Counted from the first letter of the stretch, positions 1 through 9,366 are shown. The stretch is DNA of 64,000 bases from Rhizobium sp. SL42 (GCF_021729845.1 NZ_CP063398.1:496001-560000); one strand, 5' to 3'. Translations and numbers: made by a program. Notes: a model not told the origin generated them from the sequence alone.

Positions 1-577
1 CGCGCATGCGTTCCGGATCCGTGATCGGAATAGGCTGACGCTGTGTTTCGGTTACCTGGTCCCGCACCGTTTGATAGAGCGCCTTCAACATCGCATTGGA
101 GCAGGCTGAAACGATTGTCCCATGAAAGTCGAGATCGGCTTCGACATTGGCGAGCAGGTCCTGTTTCGCCCAGCATTCCTCCATGGTCTGCGTCGCTCGC
201 TCCATCTTCTCCAACTGCAGTTGCGTCAACCGCCCCGCGGCAAGCCTCGCGATTTCGCCTTCCATCAAAATTCGGGTCTGGAATACATCGAAGACTGAAT
301 AGCTATCGGAGTAACGCCAGGGCGCCATGTGTCCACCCAGGCTTCTTGCCCCTTCTGCGGCGGCAGTCACGAAGGTACCGCGACCGGCCTCGGTCTTCAG
401 AAGCCCCAGCGTTTCCAGCGTCAGCAGCGCCTCCCGCAGGGACGCGCGGCTGATGCCGAATTTGAGCGCGAACTCCCGCTGGGACGGAATTTTCTCGCCC
501 GGCTTCAAGGTGCCCGCCTGGATCATGGTCTGGATCTCTCGCGCAACAGATTGCGGAACAAGCGTTTTGTTGAACAT
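1..577 (-). CDS. GntR-family (FadR/FCD) transcriptional regulator, 3' end cut by window
   Basis: About 192 residues are visible and the C-terminus lies beyond base 1. The N-terminus (MFNKTLVPQSVAREI) leads into a GntR winged helix-turn-helix at about residues 8-70, with the signatures LKPGEKIPSQREFA and SRASLREALLTLE. An alpha-helical FCD effector domain begins after about residue 95. FCD regulators are usually ligand-relieved repressors of the neighbouring operon. The gene is divergent from the ABC transporter operon starting at 735, and a strong inverted repeat lies between them, so it probably controls that operon and itself. The start at 577 is the first ATG before the conserved HTH. Family assignment is firm; the effector is unknown. 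Confidence 0.9.
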   Translation of the reverse strand, partial: MFNKTLVPQSVAREIQTMIQAGTLKPGEKIPSQREFALKFGISRASLREALLTLETLGLLKTEAGRGTFVTAAAEGARSLGGHMAPWRYSDSYSVFDVFQTRILMEGEIARLAAGRLTQLQLEKMERATQTMEECWAKQDLLANVEADLDFHGTIVSACSNAMLKALYQTVRDQVTETQRQPIPITDPERMR

Positions 578-664
578 GCGACCCCTTCTCCGGCTCAGGC
601 CTTGCGGCGCTGCCAATCTATTTTTTCACAGGCCGTCTTGCCAAGCCGAAAGCGGCATGCTTTT

Positions 665-695
665 TTGGTCCTACTGGTCTGACCAGTTAGACCAA
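665..695. promoter_or_regulatory. Nested palindromic operator of the FadR-type GntR regulator
   Basis: The core ACTGGTCTGACCAGT at 673-687 is a perfect inverted repeat around the T at 680. A second pair of half-sites, TTGGTCC (665-671) and AGACCAA (689-695), is centred on the same base. TGGTC/GACCA half-sites are typical of FadR- and PdhR-type GntR regulators. The element sits about 40 bases upstream of the substrate-binding protein start and about 90 bases from the regulator start. It is therefore well placed to control both divergent promoters. Confidence 0.75.
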
Positions 696-734
696 TGTAG
701 ATTGAGTTATGTTCAAATAACAAGGGGAACCCTC

Positions 735-1532
735 ATGACACGCGTTTCAAACTTCAACGTCTCGTTTCTGTCCGGCCTGTTGGCCGTATTTGGCGTAACG
801 GGTGTTCAGGCCGCAGACCTTACCGTCGGCGCCAACATCGGCAATGTGCCGTGGGAATTCGAAGATGCCAGCGGCAAGGTCACCGGCTTCGAGGTCGATC
901 TCGTCAATGAAATTGCCAAACGTCTTGGAAAATCGGTCGAATTCGTCAACACGCCGTTCAACGGCCTCTTTCCGGCAGTCCAGTCCGGACGCATCAACAT
1001 GGCGATCTCCTCCATCACCATCACGGACAAGCGTCTCGAATCCGTCACCTTCGCACAGCCCTATTATGACAGCGACCAGTCGCTGACGGTCACGGCAGCC
1101 TCCGGTATCGAGGGTCTGAAGGGCATGGCAGACAAGGTCGTCGGCGTTGACACCGGGTCGACCGGCGACATGTGGGCGGAAGCAAACAAGGCCGAGTACA
1201 AGCTCGGAGAAATCCGCCGCTTCGAGGGCCTGCAGCCCGCCATGCTTGATCTCGTCGCAGGTCGTGTCGATGGCTACATCTCCGATATCCCGGCCCTTCT
1301 TTACTACGTCAAGGACAAGCCGGAGCTGAAAGTCGTCGAACGCATTCCGACCGGCGAGAAGTACTCGATCATGTTCAACAAGGACGATCCGTTGGCGGCC
1401 GAAGTCAATGCCGTGATCACAACGCTCAAGGGCGAGGGCTTCATCGCAAAGCTGCACGAAACCTGGTTCGGCGCCAAGGCAGAGGACACGACCTCGACGG
1501 TCACGGTTCTCGACATGCCCAAGGGCAAATAA
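735..1532 (+). CDS. Polar amino acid ABC transporter, periplasmic substrate-binding protein
   Basis: A 265-residue family 3 solute-binding protein (SBP_bac_3). The start at 735 gives a normal secretory signal (basic N-terminus, hydrophobic core FLSGLLAVFGVTG, cleavage near VQAAD). The mature part shows the family pattern: WEFEDASGKVTGFEVDL for ligand-pocket entry, then GLFPAVQSGRINMAISSI and RLESVTFAQPYY. It captures an amino acid or related polar compound in the periplasm and delivers it to the permease and ATPase encoded next. It is the first gene of an operon with 66 bases before the permease. The substrate cannot be read from sequence. Confidence 0.9.
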   Translation: MTRVSNFNVSFLSGLLAVFGVTGVQAADLTVGANIGNVPWEFEDASGKVTGFEVDLVNEIAKRLGKSVEFVNTPFNGLFPAVQSGRINMAISSITITDKRLESVTFAQPYYDSDQSLTVTAASGIEGLKGMADKVVGVDTGSTGDMWAEANKAEYKLGEIRRFEGLQPAMLDLVAGRVDGYISDIPALLYYVKDKPELKVVERIPTGEKYSIMFNKDDPLAAEVNAVITTLKGEGFIAKLHETWFGAKAEDTTSTVTVLDMPKGK

Positions 1533-1598
1533 GGCTTGAATTGCACCCGGTGGGACGGAAGAGCCGTTCCACCGGGCTGCCAAAGGAGCCGATGCGGC

Positions 1599-2270
1599 AT
1601 GACACTTATCAATACTTTCTTCAATCTGCAGGTGATGATCGACAGCCTGCCGCAGCTTCTCTGGGGGCTGGTCGTGACATTGCAGATCGGTGTGACCAGC
1701 ATTCTGTGCGGACTGGCCGGCGGCCTGTTCTTGGCCGTCACACGCCTCTACGCCCCAGCTTTCGTCACCGTGCTGATCCGCGCCTATATCGACATCTTCC
1801 GCTCGATCCCGTTGCTCGTGCTGCTGATCATCGTTTACTACGCATTGCCGTTCGTCGGGATCCGTCTGTCCCCCTTCCTTTCAGCTGTGACCGCACTCTC
1901 GCTGGTATCAGCCGCCTACACCGCAGAGATCTTCCGGGCCGGCATCGAGGCGATCCCGCATGGCCAGTTCGAGGCGTCTGCTGCGCTTGGCCTATCCAAT
2001 CGCCACACAATGATCGACGTGATCCTGCCGCAGGCGATCCGCATCGTCATCCCGCCGCTGACCAACAATTGCATCAACGTGATGAAGGATACGGCGCTCG
2101 CATCCGTAGTCGCCATGCCCGATCTGTTGAAGCAGGCGACACAAGCTCAGGCTCTCGCTGCCAATCCGACGCCGCTGATCGGTGCCGCACTCATCTACAT
2201 TGCACTTCTGTGGCCGATGGTAGCTGTCGTCGCTCGCCTTGAGAAACACTACAGCCGGGGCAGACGCTGA
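1599..2270 (+). CDS. Amino acid ABC transporter permease (HisM/GlnP family)
   Basis: A 223-residue inner-membrane permease with about five transmembrane helices. The family loop that contacts the ATPase is present: [22 protein letters not shown], followed by [17 protein letters not shown]. The start at 1599 was preferred because AAAGGAG lies at 1582-1588; an ATG at 1592 is out of frame. The stop overlaps the ATG of the ATPase gene (TGATG), so the two are translationally coupled. Only one permease gene is present, so the transporter is likely a homodimer of this subunit. Confidence 0.92.
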   Translation: MTLINTFFNLQVMIDSLPQLLWGLVVTLQIGVTSILCGLAGGLFLAVTRLYAPAFVTVLIRAYIDIFRSIPLLVLLIIVYYALPFVGIRLSPFLSAVTALSLVSAAYTAEIFRAGIEAIPHGQFEASAALGLSNRHTMIDVILPQAIRIVIPPLTNNCINVMKDTALASVVAMPDLLKQATQAQALAANPTPLIGAALIYIALLWPMVAVVARLEKHYSRGRR

Positions 2271-3019
2271 TGAACACCCCAACGACACCCCTCATCTCGA
2301 TCAAGGGCCTCACCAAGGCCTATGGCACCTTCACCGTCCTGCATGGCATAGATCTCGATATTTCAGAAGGGGAGGTCGTTTGCGTGATCGGACCCTCTGG
2401 CTCGGGAAAATCGACGCTGATCCGCTGCATCAACCATCTGGAAGCCTTTGCGCCAGAGAGCCGCATCACGGTAGACGGCATCCGCGTCGAGCCGGGCCCT
2501 GCACTCGCCAAGGTGCGCGCCGAGGTTGGCATGGTTTTCCAGTCCTTCAATCTCTTCCCGCACATGACCGTGTTGAAGAACGTCATGCTGGCACCAATGC
2601 GGGTGCGAGGCACGCCACCGGCGGAAGCCGAGCGAAAGGCGCGCGAACTGCTCGCCCGCGTCGGCATCTCCGAACAGGCAGAGAAGTTTCCCGGCCAGCT
2701 TTCCGGTGGCCAGCAACAACGCGTTGCGATCGCACGGGCGCTCGCGATGGAGCCCCGCGTGCTGCTCTTCGACGAGCCGACGTCCTCGCTCGATCCTGAA
2801 ATGGTTGGCGAAGTGCTCGACGTCATGCGCAAGCTTGCAGGCTCCGGCGTCACGATGATCGTCGTCACCCATGAAATGGGCTTTGCCCGCCAGGTTGCCG
2901 ATCGGGTGATCTTCATGGACAGCGGCCGCCTTGTCGAGGCCGGAACGCCAGAAGCGATCTTTGACAATCCCAAAGAGGAACGGACGCGCAGCTTCCTGCG
3001 CGCGGTCCTCAACCACTGA
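2270..3019 (+). CDS. Amino acid ABC transporter ATP-binding protein (GlnQ family)
   Basis: 249 residues, the usual length for GlnQ/HisP ATPases. Walker A is GPSGSGKST (about residues 42-50), the Q-loop lies in [17 protein letters not shown], the ABC signature is [15 protein letters not shown], Walker B is [12 protein letters not shown], and the switch histidine is in VVTHEM. It hydrolyses ATP on the cytoplasmic face to drive import through the preceding permease. Its start overlaps the permease stop. The next gene begins 30 bases downstream, so the operon continues into enzymes that probably act on the imported compound. Confidence 0.95.
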   Translation: MNTPTTPLISIKGLTKAYGTFTVLHGIDLDISEGEVVCVIGPSGSGKSTLIRCINHLEAFAPESRITVDGIRVEPGPALAKVRAEVGMVFQSFNLFPHMTVLKNVMLAPMRVRGTPPAEAERKARELLARVGISEQAEKFPGQLSGGQQQRVAIARALAMEPRVLLFDEPTSSLDPEMVGEVLDVMRKLAGSGVTMIVVTHEMGFARQVADRVIFMDSGRLVEAGTPEAIFDNPKEERTRSFLRAVLNH

Positions 3020-3049
3020 ACAAAAATACAGCATTGGAGGACAACAAGG

Positions 3050-4315
3050 ATGGCCACCACTTCGCCGCTCAATCTTGAATTCGTACGCAGCCAGTTTCCT
3101 GGCCTCGATCGCGGCTGGACCTTTTTCGACAATGCCGGCGGATCGCAAATTCTCAAGGGCGCCGTCGAACGCATCAATACCTTTCTGATCGAAAAGAATG
3201 TCCAGATCGGCGGCACCTACGAGGTGTCTCAGGCAGCCGCCGATGCCCTTTACGAGGCCCGCACCGCTGCCATGCATCTCGTCAATGCCGGCCGGCCCGA
3301 GGAGATTGTCTTTGGCAATTCGACCACCGCGCTGTTGCAGAACCTGGCCCGCGCCATGCGCAGCCAGCTGGCGCCAGGCGACGAGATCATCGTCACCGTT
3401 GCCGATCACGAATCCAATATCGGCCCCTGGGACCGGCTGCAGGAGCGCGGCGTCATTTTCAAGGTCTGGCCGCTGAACAGGGAAACGCTGACGCTCGATC
3501 TGGCAGACCTCGCACCCCTGATGAGCGAGCGCACCAAACTGGTCTGCGTTACCCATTGCTCGAACCTGCTCGGCTCGATCAATCCGATCCGTGAAATCGC
3601 GGATTTCGTTCACGCTCGCGGCGCAAGGATCTGCGTCGATGCCGTGGCCTATGCCCCGCACCGCGCTGTCGACGTTCAGGCCTTCGACGTCGACTACTAT
3701 GTCTTCAGCCTCTACAAGACTTATGGTCCGCACTATGCGCTGATGTACGGGAAATACGACCTGCTTCTGGAGCTCGATCCGCTCTACCACTACTTCTATG
3801 GAAGGGAAAAAGTTCCGGGCAAGCTGGAGCCGGGCAATCCGAATTACGAACTGGCTTACTCGACCTGCGGCATCGTCGACTATCTCGTGGCCTTAGGCGA
3901 ACAGGCGGGTGAAAAGGGAACGATCCGGCAAAAGATCGAGGCGGCATTTGTCGCGATTGCCGAGCAGGAAAATGCGTTGACGGAGCGGTTGCTCGACTAT
4001 CTGCGGTCGCGCAACGACTGCCAGATCATCGGCCAGTCGATCAACCGGGACGGCAACCGCGTACCGACAATCGCGTTCCGCTTCGACGGCCGCGAGGCCG
4101 CAGACCTCTGCAAGGCAATGGATGCCGACAGGATCGCCATGCGCTTCGGCGATTTCCATTCCCGCCGGCTGGCGGAATATCTCGGCTTGACCGACCAGGG
4201 CGGCATGCTGCGCGTATCGATGGTGCACTACAACACGATCGAGGAAGTGGATCGCTTCATTGCGGCGCTCGACCGTATCCTGGCCGGAGAGGCCGGGCTT
4301 GCCAGGGCGAGCTGA
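3050..4315 (+). CDS. PLP-dependent class V aminotransferase / cysteine desulfurase-like protein
   Basis: 421 residues of fold-type I PLP enzyme. The PLP lysine is K223 in SLYKTYGPH, the pyridine-nitrogen aspartate is D197 in ICVDAVAYAPH, and H120 in VADHESN probably stacks on the ring. The N-terminus FPGLDRGWTFFDNAGGSQ matches the TIGR01976-type branch of class V enzymes rather than bona fide IscS/SufS, and I see no SufS-type catalytic cysteine loop near the C-terminus. Gene order (ABC importer, this enzyme, hydantoinase) suggests it transaminates or lyses the imported amino compound rather than supplying Fe-S sulfur. A good ribosome site (GGAGGA) precedes the start. The reaction is not predictable. 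Confidence 0.85.
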   Translation: MATTSPLNLEFVRSQFPGLDRGWTFFDNAGGSQILKGAVERINTFLIEKNVQIGGTYEVSQAAADALYEARTAAMHLVNAGRPEEIVFGNSTTALLQNLARAMRSQLAPGDEIIVTVADHESNIGPWDRLQERGVIFKVWPLNRETLTLDLADLAPLMSERTKLVCVTHCSNLLGSINPIREIADFVHARGARICVDAVAYAPHRAVDVQAFDVDYYVFSLYKTYGPHYALMYGKYDLLLELDPLYHYFYGREKVPGKLEPGNPNYELAYSTCGIVDYLVALGEQAGEKGTIRQKIEAAFVAIAEQENALTERLLDYLRSRNDCQIIGQSINRDGNRVPTIAFRFDGREAADLCKAMDADRIAMRFGDFHSRRLAEYLGLTDQGGMLRVSMVHYNTIEEVDRFIAALDRILAGEAGLARAS

Positions 4316-4340
4316 ACAACAGCAGGAAAGGAGACGGGCG

Positions 4341-5747
4341 ATGCGCTTCGATACGGTGATCCGGCATGGAACGGTGGTAACGGCAAGCGACACATTCCTC
4401 GCCGATGTCGGCATAAAGGATGGAAGGATCGCGGCACTCGCGCTGGGCCTGACGGACGCGGACGAAGTCATCGACGCCACGGGTCTGTTCGTGATGCCGG
4501 GTGGCATTGACAGCCACGTGCATCTCGACCAGCCCTCGGGAGACGGGATCGTCATGGCCGACGATTTCGACAGCGGCACGCGCTCGGCGGCGATCGGAGG
4601 CAACAGCACGGTTCTCGCCTTCTGCATGCAGGAGAAGGGACAGTCGCTACGTGAGGCCCTGAAAGTCTATCACGCCAAGGCGGACGGCAAATGCCATGTC
4701 GACGTGTCGTTCCATCTTGTCATCACCGATCCGACAGCCGAAGTGCTCGGACAGGAACTGCCCGCTTTGGTCGAGGACGGCTACACCTCGCTGAAGATCT
4801 TCATGACCTATGAGGGGCTCCGCCTGCGTGATGACGAGATCCTCTCAACCCTCGACGCAGCAAGACGCACCGGCGCGCTGGTGATGGTCCATTGCGAGAA
4901 CGAGGATGCGATCCGCTACCTGATCGGACGTCATGAGGAGAACGGAAAGTTCGCGCCGAAATTCCATGCCACGACGCGTCCCGTTGCTGCCGAACGGGAA
5001 GCGACGCACCGGGCGCTGTCTCTCGCGGAGATCGTCGATGTGCCGATCGTCATCGTGCATGTCTCCAACCGCGAAGCGATGGAGGAAATCCGGCGCGCTC
5101 GTGAACGCGGACAGAAGATCGCCGGCGAAACGTGTCCACAATACCTGATGCTGACTGCCGACGATCTCGACCAGGATGCGCTGGAAGGCGCAAAATATGT
5201 CTGCTCGCCTCCCCCACGCGACAAGGCAAGCCAGGACGCCTGTTGGCAAGGCCTTGAACAGGGTGTCTTCGACCTGTTCTCGTCCGACCATTGCCCCTTT
5301 CGCTTCGACGATCCGCAGGGAAAGCTGAACGAGAAGGGCAAGCGCCATTTCCGCTGGATACCAAACGGCATTCCGGGTGTTGCCACCCGCCTGCCGATCC
5401 TGTTTTCCGAAGGTGTCATGAAGGGGCGTCTCGACATCAATCGGTTTGTCGCCCTGACATCGACCAATCATGCCAAACTTTACGGCCTTTATCCCAGGAA
5501 AGGCACGATTGTGATCGGGGCTGACGCCGACATTGCACTCTGGGACCCGAACATAAGCGTCACATTGACAAACGAGATGCTCAAACACGGCGCAGACTAC
5601 ACGCCCTATGAGGGTCTCGACATCCGTGGCTGGCCTGTTCGCCTCCTCTTGCGCGGGAAAACCATCGTCAATGACGGAAGAACAGTAGGGGACGCCGATC
5701 GGCGAGGATCATACCTAGCACGACAGCGCTCATCGATGGTTCAATGA
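4341..5747 (+). CDS. Hydantoinase/dihydropyrimidinase-family amidohydrolase
   Basis: 468 residues, normal for D-hydantoinases. Binuclear-metal ligands are visible: H59 and H61 (DSHVHLD), the carbamylated lysine K152 (SLKIFMTYEG), H183 (MVHCENED), H239 (IVHVSN), and the aspartate in FSSDHCPF. The family hydrolyses cyclic amides such as dihydropyrimidines, hydantoins and allantoin. The start at 4341 follows GGAAAGGAG with good spacing; frames upstream run into the previous gene. It is the last gene of the transporter operon, so the imported molecule may be, or be converted to, a cyclic ureide or hydantoin. No carbamoylase is adjacent. Confidence 0.9.
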   Translation: MRFDTVIRHGTVVTASDTFLADVGIKDGRIAALALGLTDADEVIDATGLFVMPGGIDSHVHLDQPSGDGIVMADDFDSGTRSAAIGGNSTVLAFCMQEKGQSLREALKVYHAKADGKCHVDVSFHLVITDPTAEVLGQELPALVEDGYTSLKIFMTYEGLRLRDDEILSTLDAARRTGALVMVHCENEDAIRYLIGRHEENGKFAPKFHATTRPVAAEREATHRALSLAEIVDVPIVIVHVSNREAMEEIRRARERGQKIAGETCPQYLMLTADDLDQDALEGAKYVCSPPPRDKASQDACWQGLEQGVFDLFSSDHCPFRFDDPQGKLNEKGKRHFRWIPNGIPGVATRLPILFSEGVMKGRLDINRFVALTSTNHAKLYGLYPRKGTIVIGADADIALWDPNISVTLTNEMLKHGADYTPYEGLDIRGWPVRLLLRGKTIVNDGRTVGDADRRGSYLARQRSSMVQ

Positions 5748-6077
5748 TCTTATGTCAACGCTGTGCTGCACGCCTCGGCATCGATCAGACGCCGGGACTA
5801 TCGAGACCTTGTATTTGTTGAGGAGCGTGGCCGCTATTTCGCCACGGCTCGTATGGCCGCATTCAATCAGATCGACCGCTCAGCTCACGAGGCGCTTACG
5901 TCTGCCGCGCTATCGCACCCAGAGCTTCGCCACCGCCTTGAAGCACGAGCGCTTCCGGCGCCGCCCGTTTATCAACATAGTGCATGTTGAATAGCAGTTC
6001 GAAATTCATAAGATACTTGGAGACACAGTAGAAATATAGCCAACTCATTCAGAAAAATTGTTCCTGGGGGATTTCAG
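5748..6077. other. Intergenic region with no convincing gene
   Basis: 330 bases between the hydantoinase and the MAPEG gene. A 75-codon reading frame (5763-5990) is open but has no ribosome site and no recognisable family. Its arginine-rich composition resembles non-coding frames of GC-rich DNA, or a decayed gene end. The sequence just before 6078 becomes AT-rich and probably carries the MAPEG promoter, with GGGGG as ribosome site. Confidence 0.5.
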
Positions 6078-6542
6078 ATGGACCATTTGAGCCTGAGCAA
6101 CCCTGTATTTTCAGCCTATTCTATCGCGGCTACATTGATGATCCTGAAAGGGGTTGCAATGTCTTGGCTTACGGTAATCCGCATGACGGCTGAAAATGGC
6201 GGCTTTCGAAATCCGGAGGACTTGAAAAAGACTCTGGTCAACCCGAGACCGAACGATGCGCAACTGGCTCCCAATGATCGGGTTGAACGCATCCGCCGCA
6301 TTCAGCTCAATGATCTCGAAAATTTGCCTTACTTCCTGGTGTCCGGCCTACTTTACGTAACGACAGCGCCGTCAACGTTCCTCGCACAGTTCCTTTTCTA
6401 CGCTTATGTCGTCACCCGCATGCTGCACTTCCTTGCCTACTACACCGCCCAGATTCATGACATCCGCGCGGCACTGTGGACGCCTGGCTCTCTGATTATC
6501 ATCTATATGGCGGCAAGCACGTTCTGGAGCGCCGTCTGGTAG
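6078..6542 (+). CDS. MAPEG-family membrane protein (microsomal glutathione S-transferase-like)
   Basis: 154 residues with four predicted membrane helices, the MAPEG topology. Features of the MGST1 branch are the loop with NPRPNDAQLAPNDRVERIRRIQLNDLENLPYF and the later helix with YVVTRMLHFLAYYT. The first cytosolic loop (conserved Arg/Asn/Glu) binds glutathione in characterised members. Bacterial homologues are thought to conjugate or reduce lipophilic electrophiles and peroxides. The gene stands alone, convergent with the AraC gene downstream. Family certain, substrate unknown. Confidence 0.9.
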   Translation: MDHLSLSNPVFSAYSIAATLMILKGVAMSWLTVIRMTAENGGFRNPEDLKKTLVNPRPNDAQLAPNDRVERIRRIQLNDLENLPYFLVSGLLYVTTAPSTFLAQFLFYAYVVTRMLHFLAYYTAQIHDIRAALWTPGSLIIIYMAASTFWSAVW

Positions 6543-6763
6543 GCAAGCAGTTCGGCATGGCGTGTGCGGCACAACAAAGCGGGCGAAGCATATTTCTTGC
6601 CCCTGGGCGCGACGCATATTCAGCATCAACCGCGTTCCATGTTCGAATTTCAGCCCAATGAGACGCTGCTCGTTGCTGCGCACGGTAACTGCCACAAGGT
6701 TGCGCCTCCGCTGGCTTGTGGCCGCAGCAATCGCCGGACATGGCCACCTTCGGGTGAACAGTT

Positions 6764-7801
6764 TCAACGCGTGTTTCCATCCGCCGAAGAACCGGCCGAT
6801 TGTGCCCATCCCCGCTGCGCTCGCCAGAGGACCGTAGAATCGGCATAGCCGAGCACTTCGGCGATCCGGGATTTCTGGATATGAGCCGCGAGCTGTGTGG
6901 AGGCGATGGTCTGGCGGTAGCTCCGCACGAGGTCACGCAAGGACGTGTCTTCGTCCGCAAGCCGCCGCTGCAAGGTCCGCACCGAGACGTTCAGCTCAGC
7001 AGCGATGGCCGGTAGCGTGATCGGCTTGTGGCCAAGATAAATGCCGATCAGCGAGCGCACCTTTTCCGTCACCGTATCCGGTGTAACGGCCTTGCCGGCA
7101 AGTTCGGAGACATGGCGCTGCAGCACCGATGCAAGAGCGGCATCCTCATGGCGATAGACCCGGGCAGCATCGGCACCTGAAACGATAATGCGGTTGGCTG
7201 ATTCCCCGAATTTGAGCGGCGCGCGCAAAAGGCGTTCAAGCATCGTGCGGTCGCGCGGTGCGACATGCTCGAAATGTACCTCGATCGGCCGCCACCCCTT
7301 GGCAAAGCAACTGCGCACCAGCTGACAGGATGCGGCGATGGTGAACTCGCTGTCTTGCCGGCGCGGCCACATGCCGGCGTCCTCAAGTCGGTAGCTCCAG
7401 ACAAGATTGCCGTCTTCCTCGAACACGCCCGAACTGGTCGCGCTCTGCACCGTATTGACGTATTTCGCCAGCCGCTCGAAGCCCGCGCGGATGGTCGGCG
7501 AGATCGAAAACAGGATGCCGATCGGCCCGATGTCGCTCGGCTTGAACAATGTACCCATGCGTGCGCCGAGCGTCGGCTCGTTTGCAATCAGGGCGGCATC
7601 CTCGAAGATCGCCACATAGCGCGCCATCGGCACCATCGCATACGGATCATCGAGCTGGGACCTCACAATGCCGTGCGCGGCAAGCAGGAGATCGGTTTTT
7701 CCCGAACGTTTGTCGATTTGTTGCACCAATGGCGCAAGCACTGAGGCGCGAATGGATGCAATTGCAGGCATGGTGCTGATCATTTGCGGTGCAGATGCCA
7801 T
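6764..7801 (-). CDS. AraC-family transcriptional regulator next to amine oxidase genes
   Basis: 345 residues with an Arabinose_bd-type N-terminal sensor domain (about residues 25-210) and a C-terminal AraC HTH pair (about 240-330, ITLPAIAAELNVSVRTLQRRL). It reads divergently from the APC permease and copper amine oxidase genes, so it is the likely amine-responsive activator. Direct repeats at 7827-7857 are candidate binding sites. The last 25 residues (after GYADSTVLWRAQRGW) diverge from the usual WTGxxPxxYR ending but keep the length, so I do not call a frameshift. ATGs a few codons in (MISTM, MPAIAS) are alternative starts. Confidence 0.88.
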   Translation of the reverse strand: MASAPQMISTMPAIASIRASVLAPLVQQIDKRSGKTDLLLAAHGIVRSQLDDPYAMVPMARYVAIFEDAALIANEPTLGARMGTLFKPSDIGPIGILFSISPTIRAGFERLAKYVNTVQSATSSGVFEEDGNLVWSYRLEDAGMWPRRQDSEFTIAASCQLVRSCFAKGWRPIEVHFEHVAPRDRTMLERLLRAPLKFGESANRIIVSGADAARVYRHEDAALASVLQRHVSELAGKAVTPDTVTEKVRSLIGIYLGHKPITLPAIAAELNVSVRTLQRRLADEDTSLRDLVRSYRQTIASTQLAAHIQKSRIAEVLGYADSTVLWRAQRGWAQSAGSSADGNTR

Positions 7802-7826
7802 GTTTAGCGCCCTTAACCATCGCCCT

Positions 7827-7857
7827 GGCGTGAATTATCGATTCATTGGCATGAATT
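7827..7857. promoter_or_regulatory. Direct repeats, candidate AraC-regulator operator
   Basis: GGCGTGAATT at 7827 and GGCATGAATT at 7848 are near-identical direct repeats exactly 21 bases apart, two helical turns. This is the geometry used by AraC-type activators. They lie between the divergent regulator and the permease gene, 70-95 bases upstream of the permease start. Confidence 0.55.
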
Positions 7858-7923
7858 GCAATTTCGGGGCCAAAGTGTCGCGCCTACCCTCTTGATGAAA
7901 ATCAAAACATAAGAGGGGTTCCC

Positions 7924-9366
7924 ATGACACTGGATACAAGTATGGCCGGTCCGACGGACAGGCTGGCGAAGAATTCCGTCGGCCTTGCCCATATCGTCTT
8001 TTTTGTCGTCGCCGCCGCGGCACCGCTGACTGCCGTGGTCGGCGCTTCACCTGCAGCCTTCGCCTTCGGCAATGGCGCAGGCGTTCCTGGCGCATTTGTG
8101 CTCGCGGGTCTGCTCTATCTGCTGTTTTCCGTCGGCTTTACCGCCATGAGCCGTCACGTCGGCGGTGCCGGCGCCTTTTACACCTACATCACCCACGGTA
8201 TCGGAAAGCCAGCAGGCGTGGGTGGTGCATTGATGGCGCTTGTCACCTACTCGGCCGTGCAGATCGCCGTCTACGGCCTATTCGGCGTGTTCATGGCCGG
8301 CGCAATTGCGCCACTCGGCCTTGACCTGCCATGGTGGGCCTGGGCCTTTGCCGCCCTGATCGTGGTGCTGGTTTGCGGCCAGCGCAACATCGCCTTTTCC
8401 GGCGCCATTCTCGGCATCTGCATGATTGCCGAAATCGCGATCCTTTTGTTGCTCGATCTCGGCATCCTCTTTGCCGGCGGAGGACCGGAAGGCTTCAGCT
8501 TGTCGTCATTTTCGCCTGCTGCAGTATTTGCTCCGGGTCTCGGCGTGGCGCTGGTCTTCGTCGTCGGTTCGTTCATCGGCTTCGAGGCCACGGCCATTTT
8601 CGGCGAAGAAGCGGAAAATCCGGAAAAGACCATCCCGCGTGCAACCTATGTCGCCGTGCTGCTGATCACGCTGTTTTATGCCTTCTCCACCTGGGCGATC
8701 ACCCAGTTCTATGGCCCAGGCAAAGTCCAGGAAACGGCCGCTGCGGGTCTGGAAAGCTTCTATTTCGTTGCTTCCGACGCAGTGCTGGGCGCCTGGGCGA
8801 GCCAGGTCATGAACATCCTGCTGATCACGAGCCTGTTTGCCTGCATTCTTTCCTTCCACAATACCCTGAACCGCTATTTCTTTGCATTGGGCCGCGAGGG
8901 CCTCGCCTTCAAGGCCTTGGGCAAGGTTCATCCGCTGCATGGCTCGCCCTATGTCGCCGGTCTCGTCCAGAGCGCTATTGCAACCGTTGTGCTGGTTCTT
9001 TTCATCCTCGCCGGTGCCGACCCCTATACGGTCGTCTTCTCCTGGATGTCGGCGCTCGCCGTCATTGGCATCCTCGCCGTACAGGCACTGGTCTCGGTCG
9101 CCATCATCATGTTCTTCCGCAAGACACCGACCGGCCATGGTGTCTGGACCACTACGATTGCACCCAGTCTCGGCCTTGCTGGCCTTGTCGGCTCGCTGTT
9201 CCTGGTGATTTCCAACCTGTCGCTGCTTTCCGGCAGCGAGAGCCTGATCGTCAAATCCTTTCCTTATCTGATCGCGCTCACCGGTCTCGTCGGCGCGGCT
9301 TTCGCGATGCAGATCAAGAAGGCCAGGCCCGCCCTTTATGCCTCGCTCGGAAAGGTGTTCGAATGA
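7924..9366 (+). CDS. APC-superfamily amino acid/amine permease
   Basis: 480 residues with about 12 transmembrane helices. The N-terminus carries the APC helix-1 signature (VAAAAPLTAVVGASPAAFAFGNGAG) and the GxEA-like segment FIGFEATAIFGEEAENPEKTIPRAT in helix 6. It is an inner-membrane symporter. Position between an AraC regulator and a copper amine oxidase suggests uptake of the amine substrate, for example an aromatic or aliphatic monoamine. A strong ribosome site (AGAGGGG) precedes the ATG. Confidence 0.9.
   Translation: MTLDTSMAGPTDRLAKNSVGLAHIVFFVVAAAAPLTAVVGASPAAFAFGNGAGVPGAFVLAGLLYLLFSVGFTAMSRHVGGAGAFYTYITHGIGKPAGVGGALMALVTYSAVQIAVYGLFGVFMAGAIAPLGLDLPWWAWAFAALIVVLVCGQRNIAFSGAILGICMIAEIAILLLLDLGILFAGGGPEGFSLSSFSPAAVFAPGLGVALVFVVGSFIGFEATAIFGEEAENPEKTIPRATYVAVLLITLFYAFSTWAITQFYGPGKVQETAAAGLESFYFVASDAVLGAWASQVMNILLITSLFACILSFHNTLNRYFFALGREGLAFKALGKVHPLHGSPYVAGLVQSAIATVVLVLFILAGADPYTVVFSWMSALAVIGILAVQALVSVAIIMFFRKTPTGHGVWTTTIAPSLGLAGLVGSLFLVISNLSLLSGSESLIVKSFPYLIALTGLVGAAFAMQIKKARPALYASLGKVFE

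Noticed and set aside
5763-5990. 75-codon plus-strand frame after the hydantoinase
   Set aside because: No ribosome site, no family, and a composition like random GC-rich sequence.
6764-6830. Suspected frameshift at the end of the AraC gene
   Set aside because: The C-terminal residues diverge but total length and spacing after the second HTH are normal, and no other frame restores the consensus.
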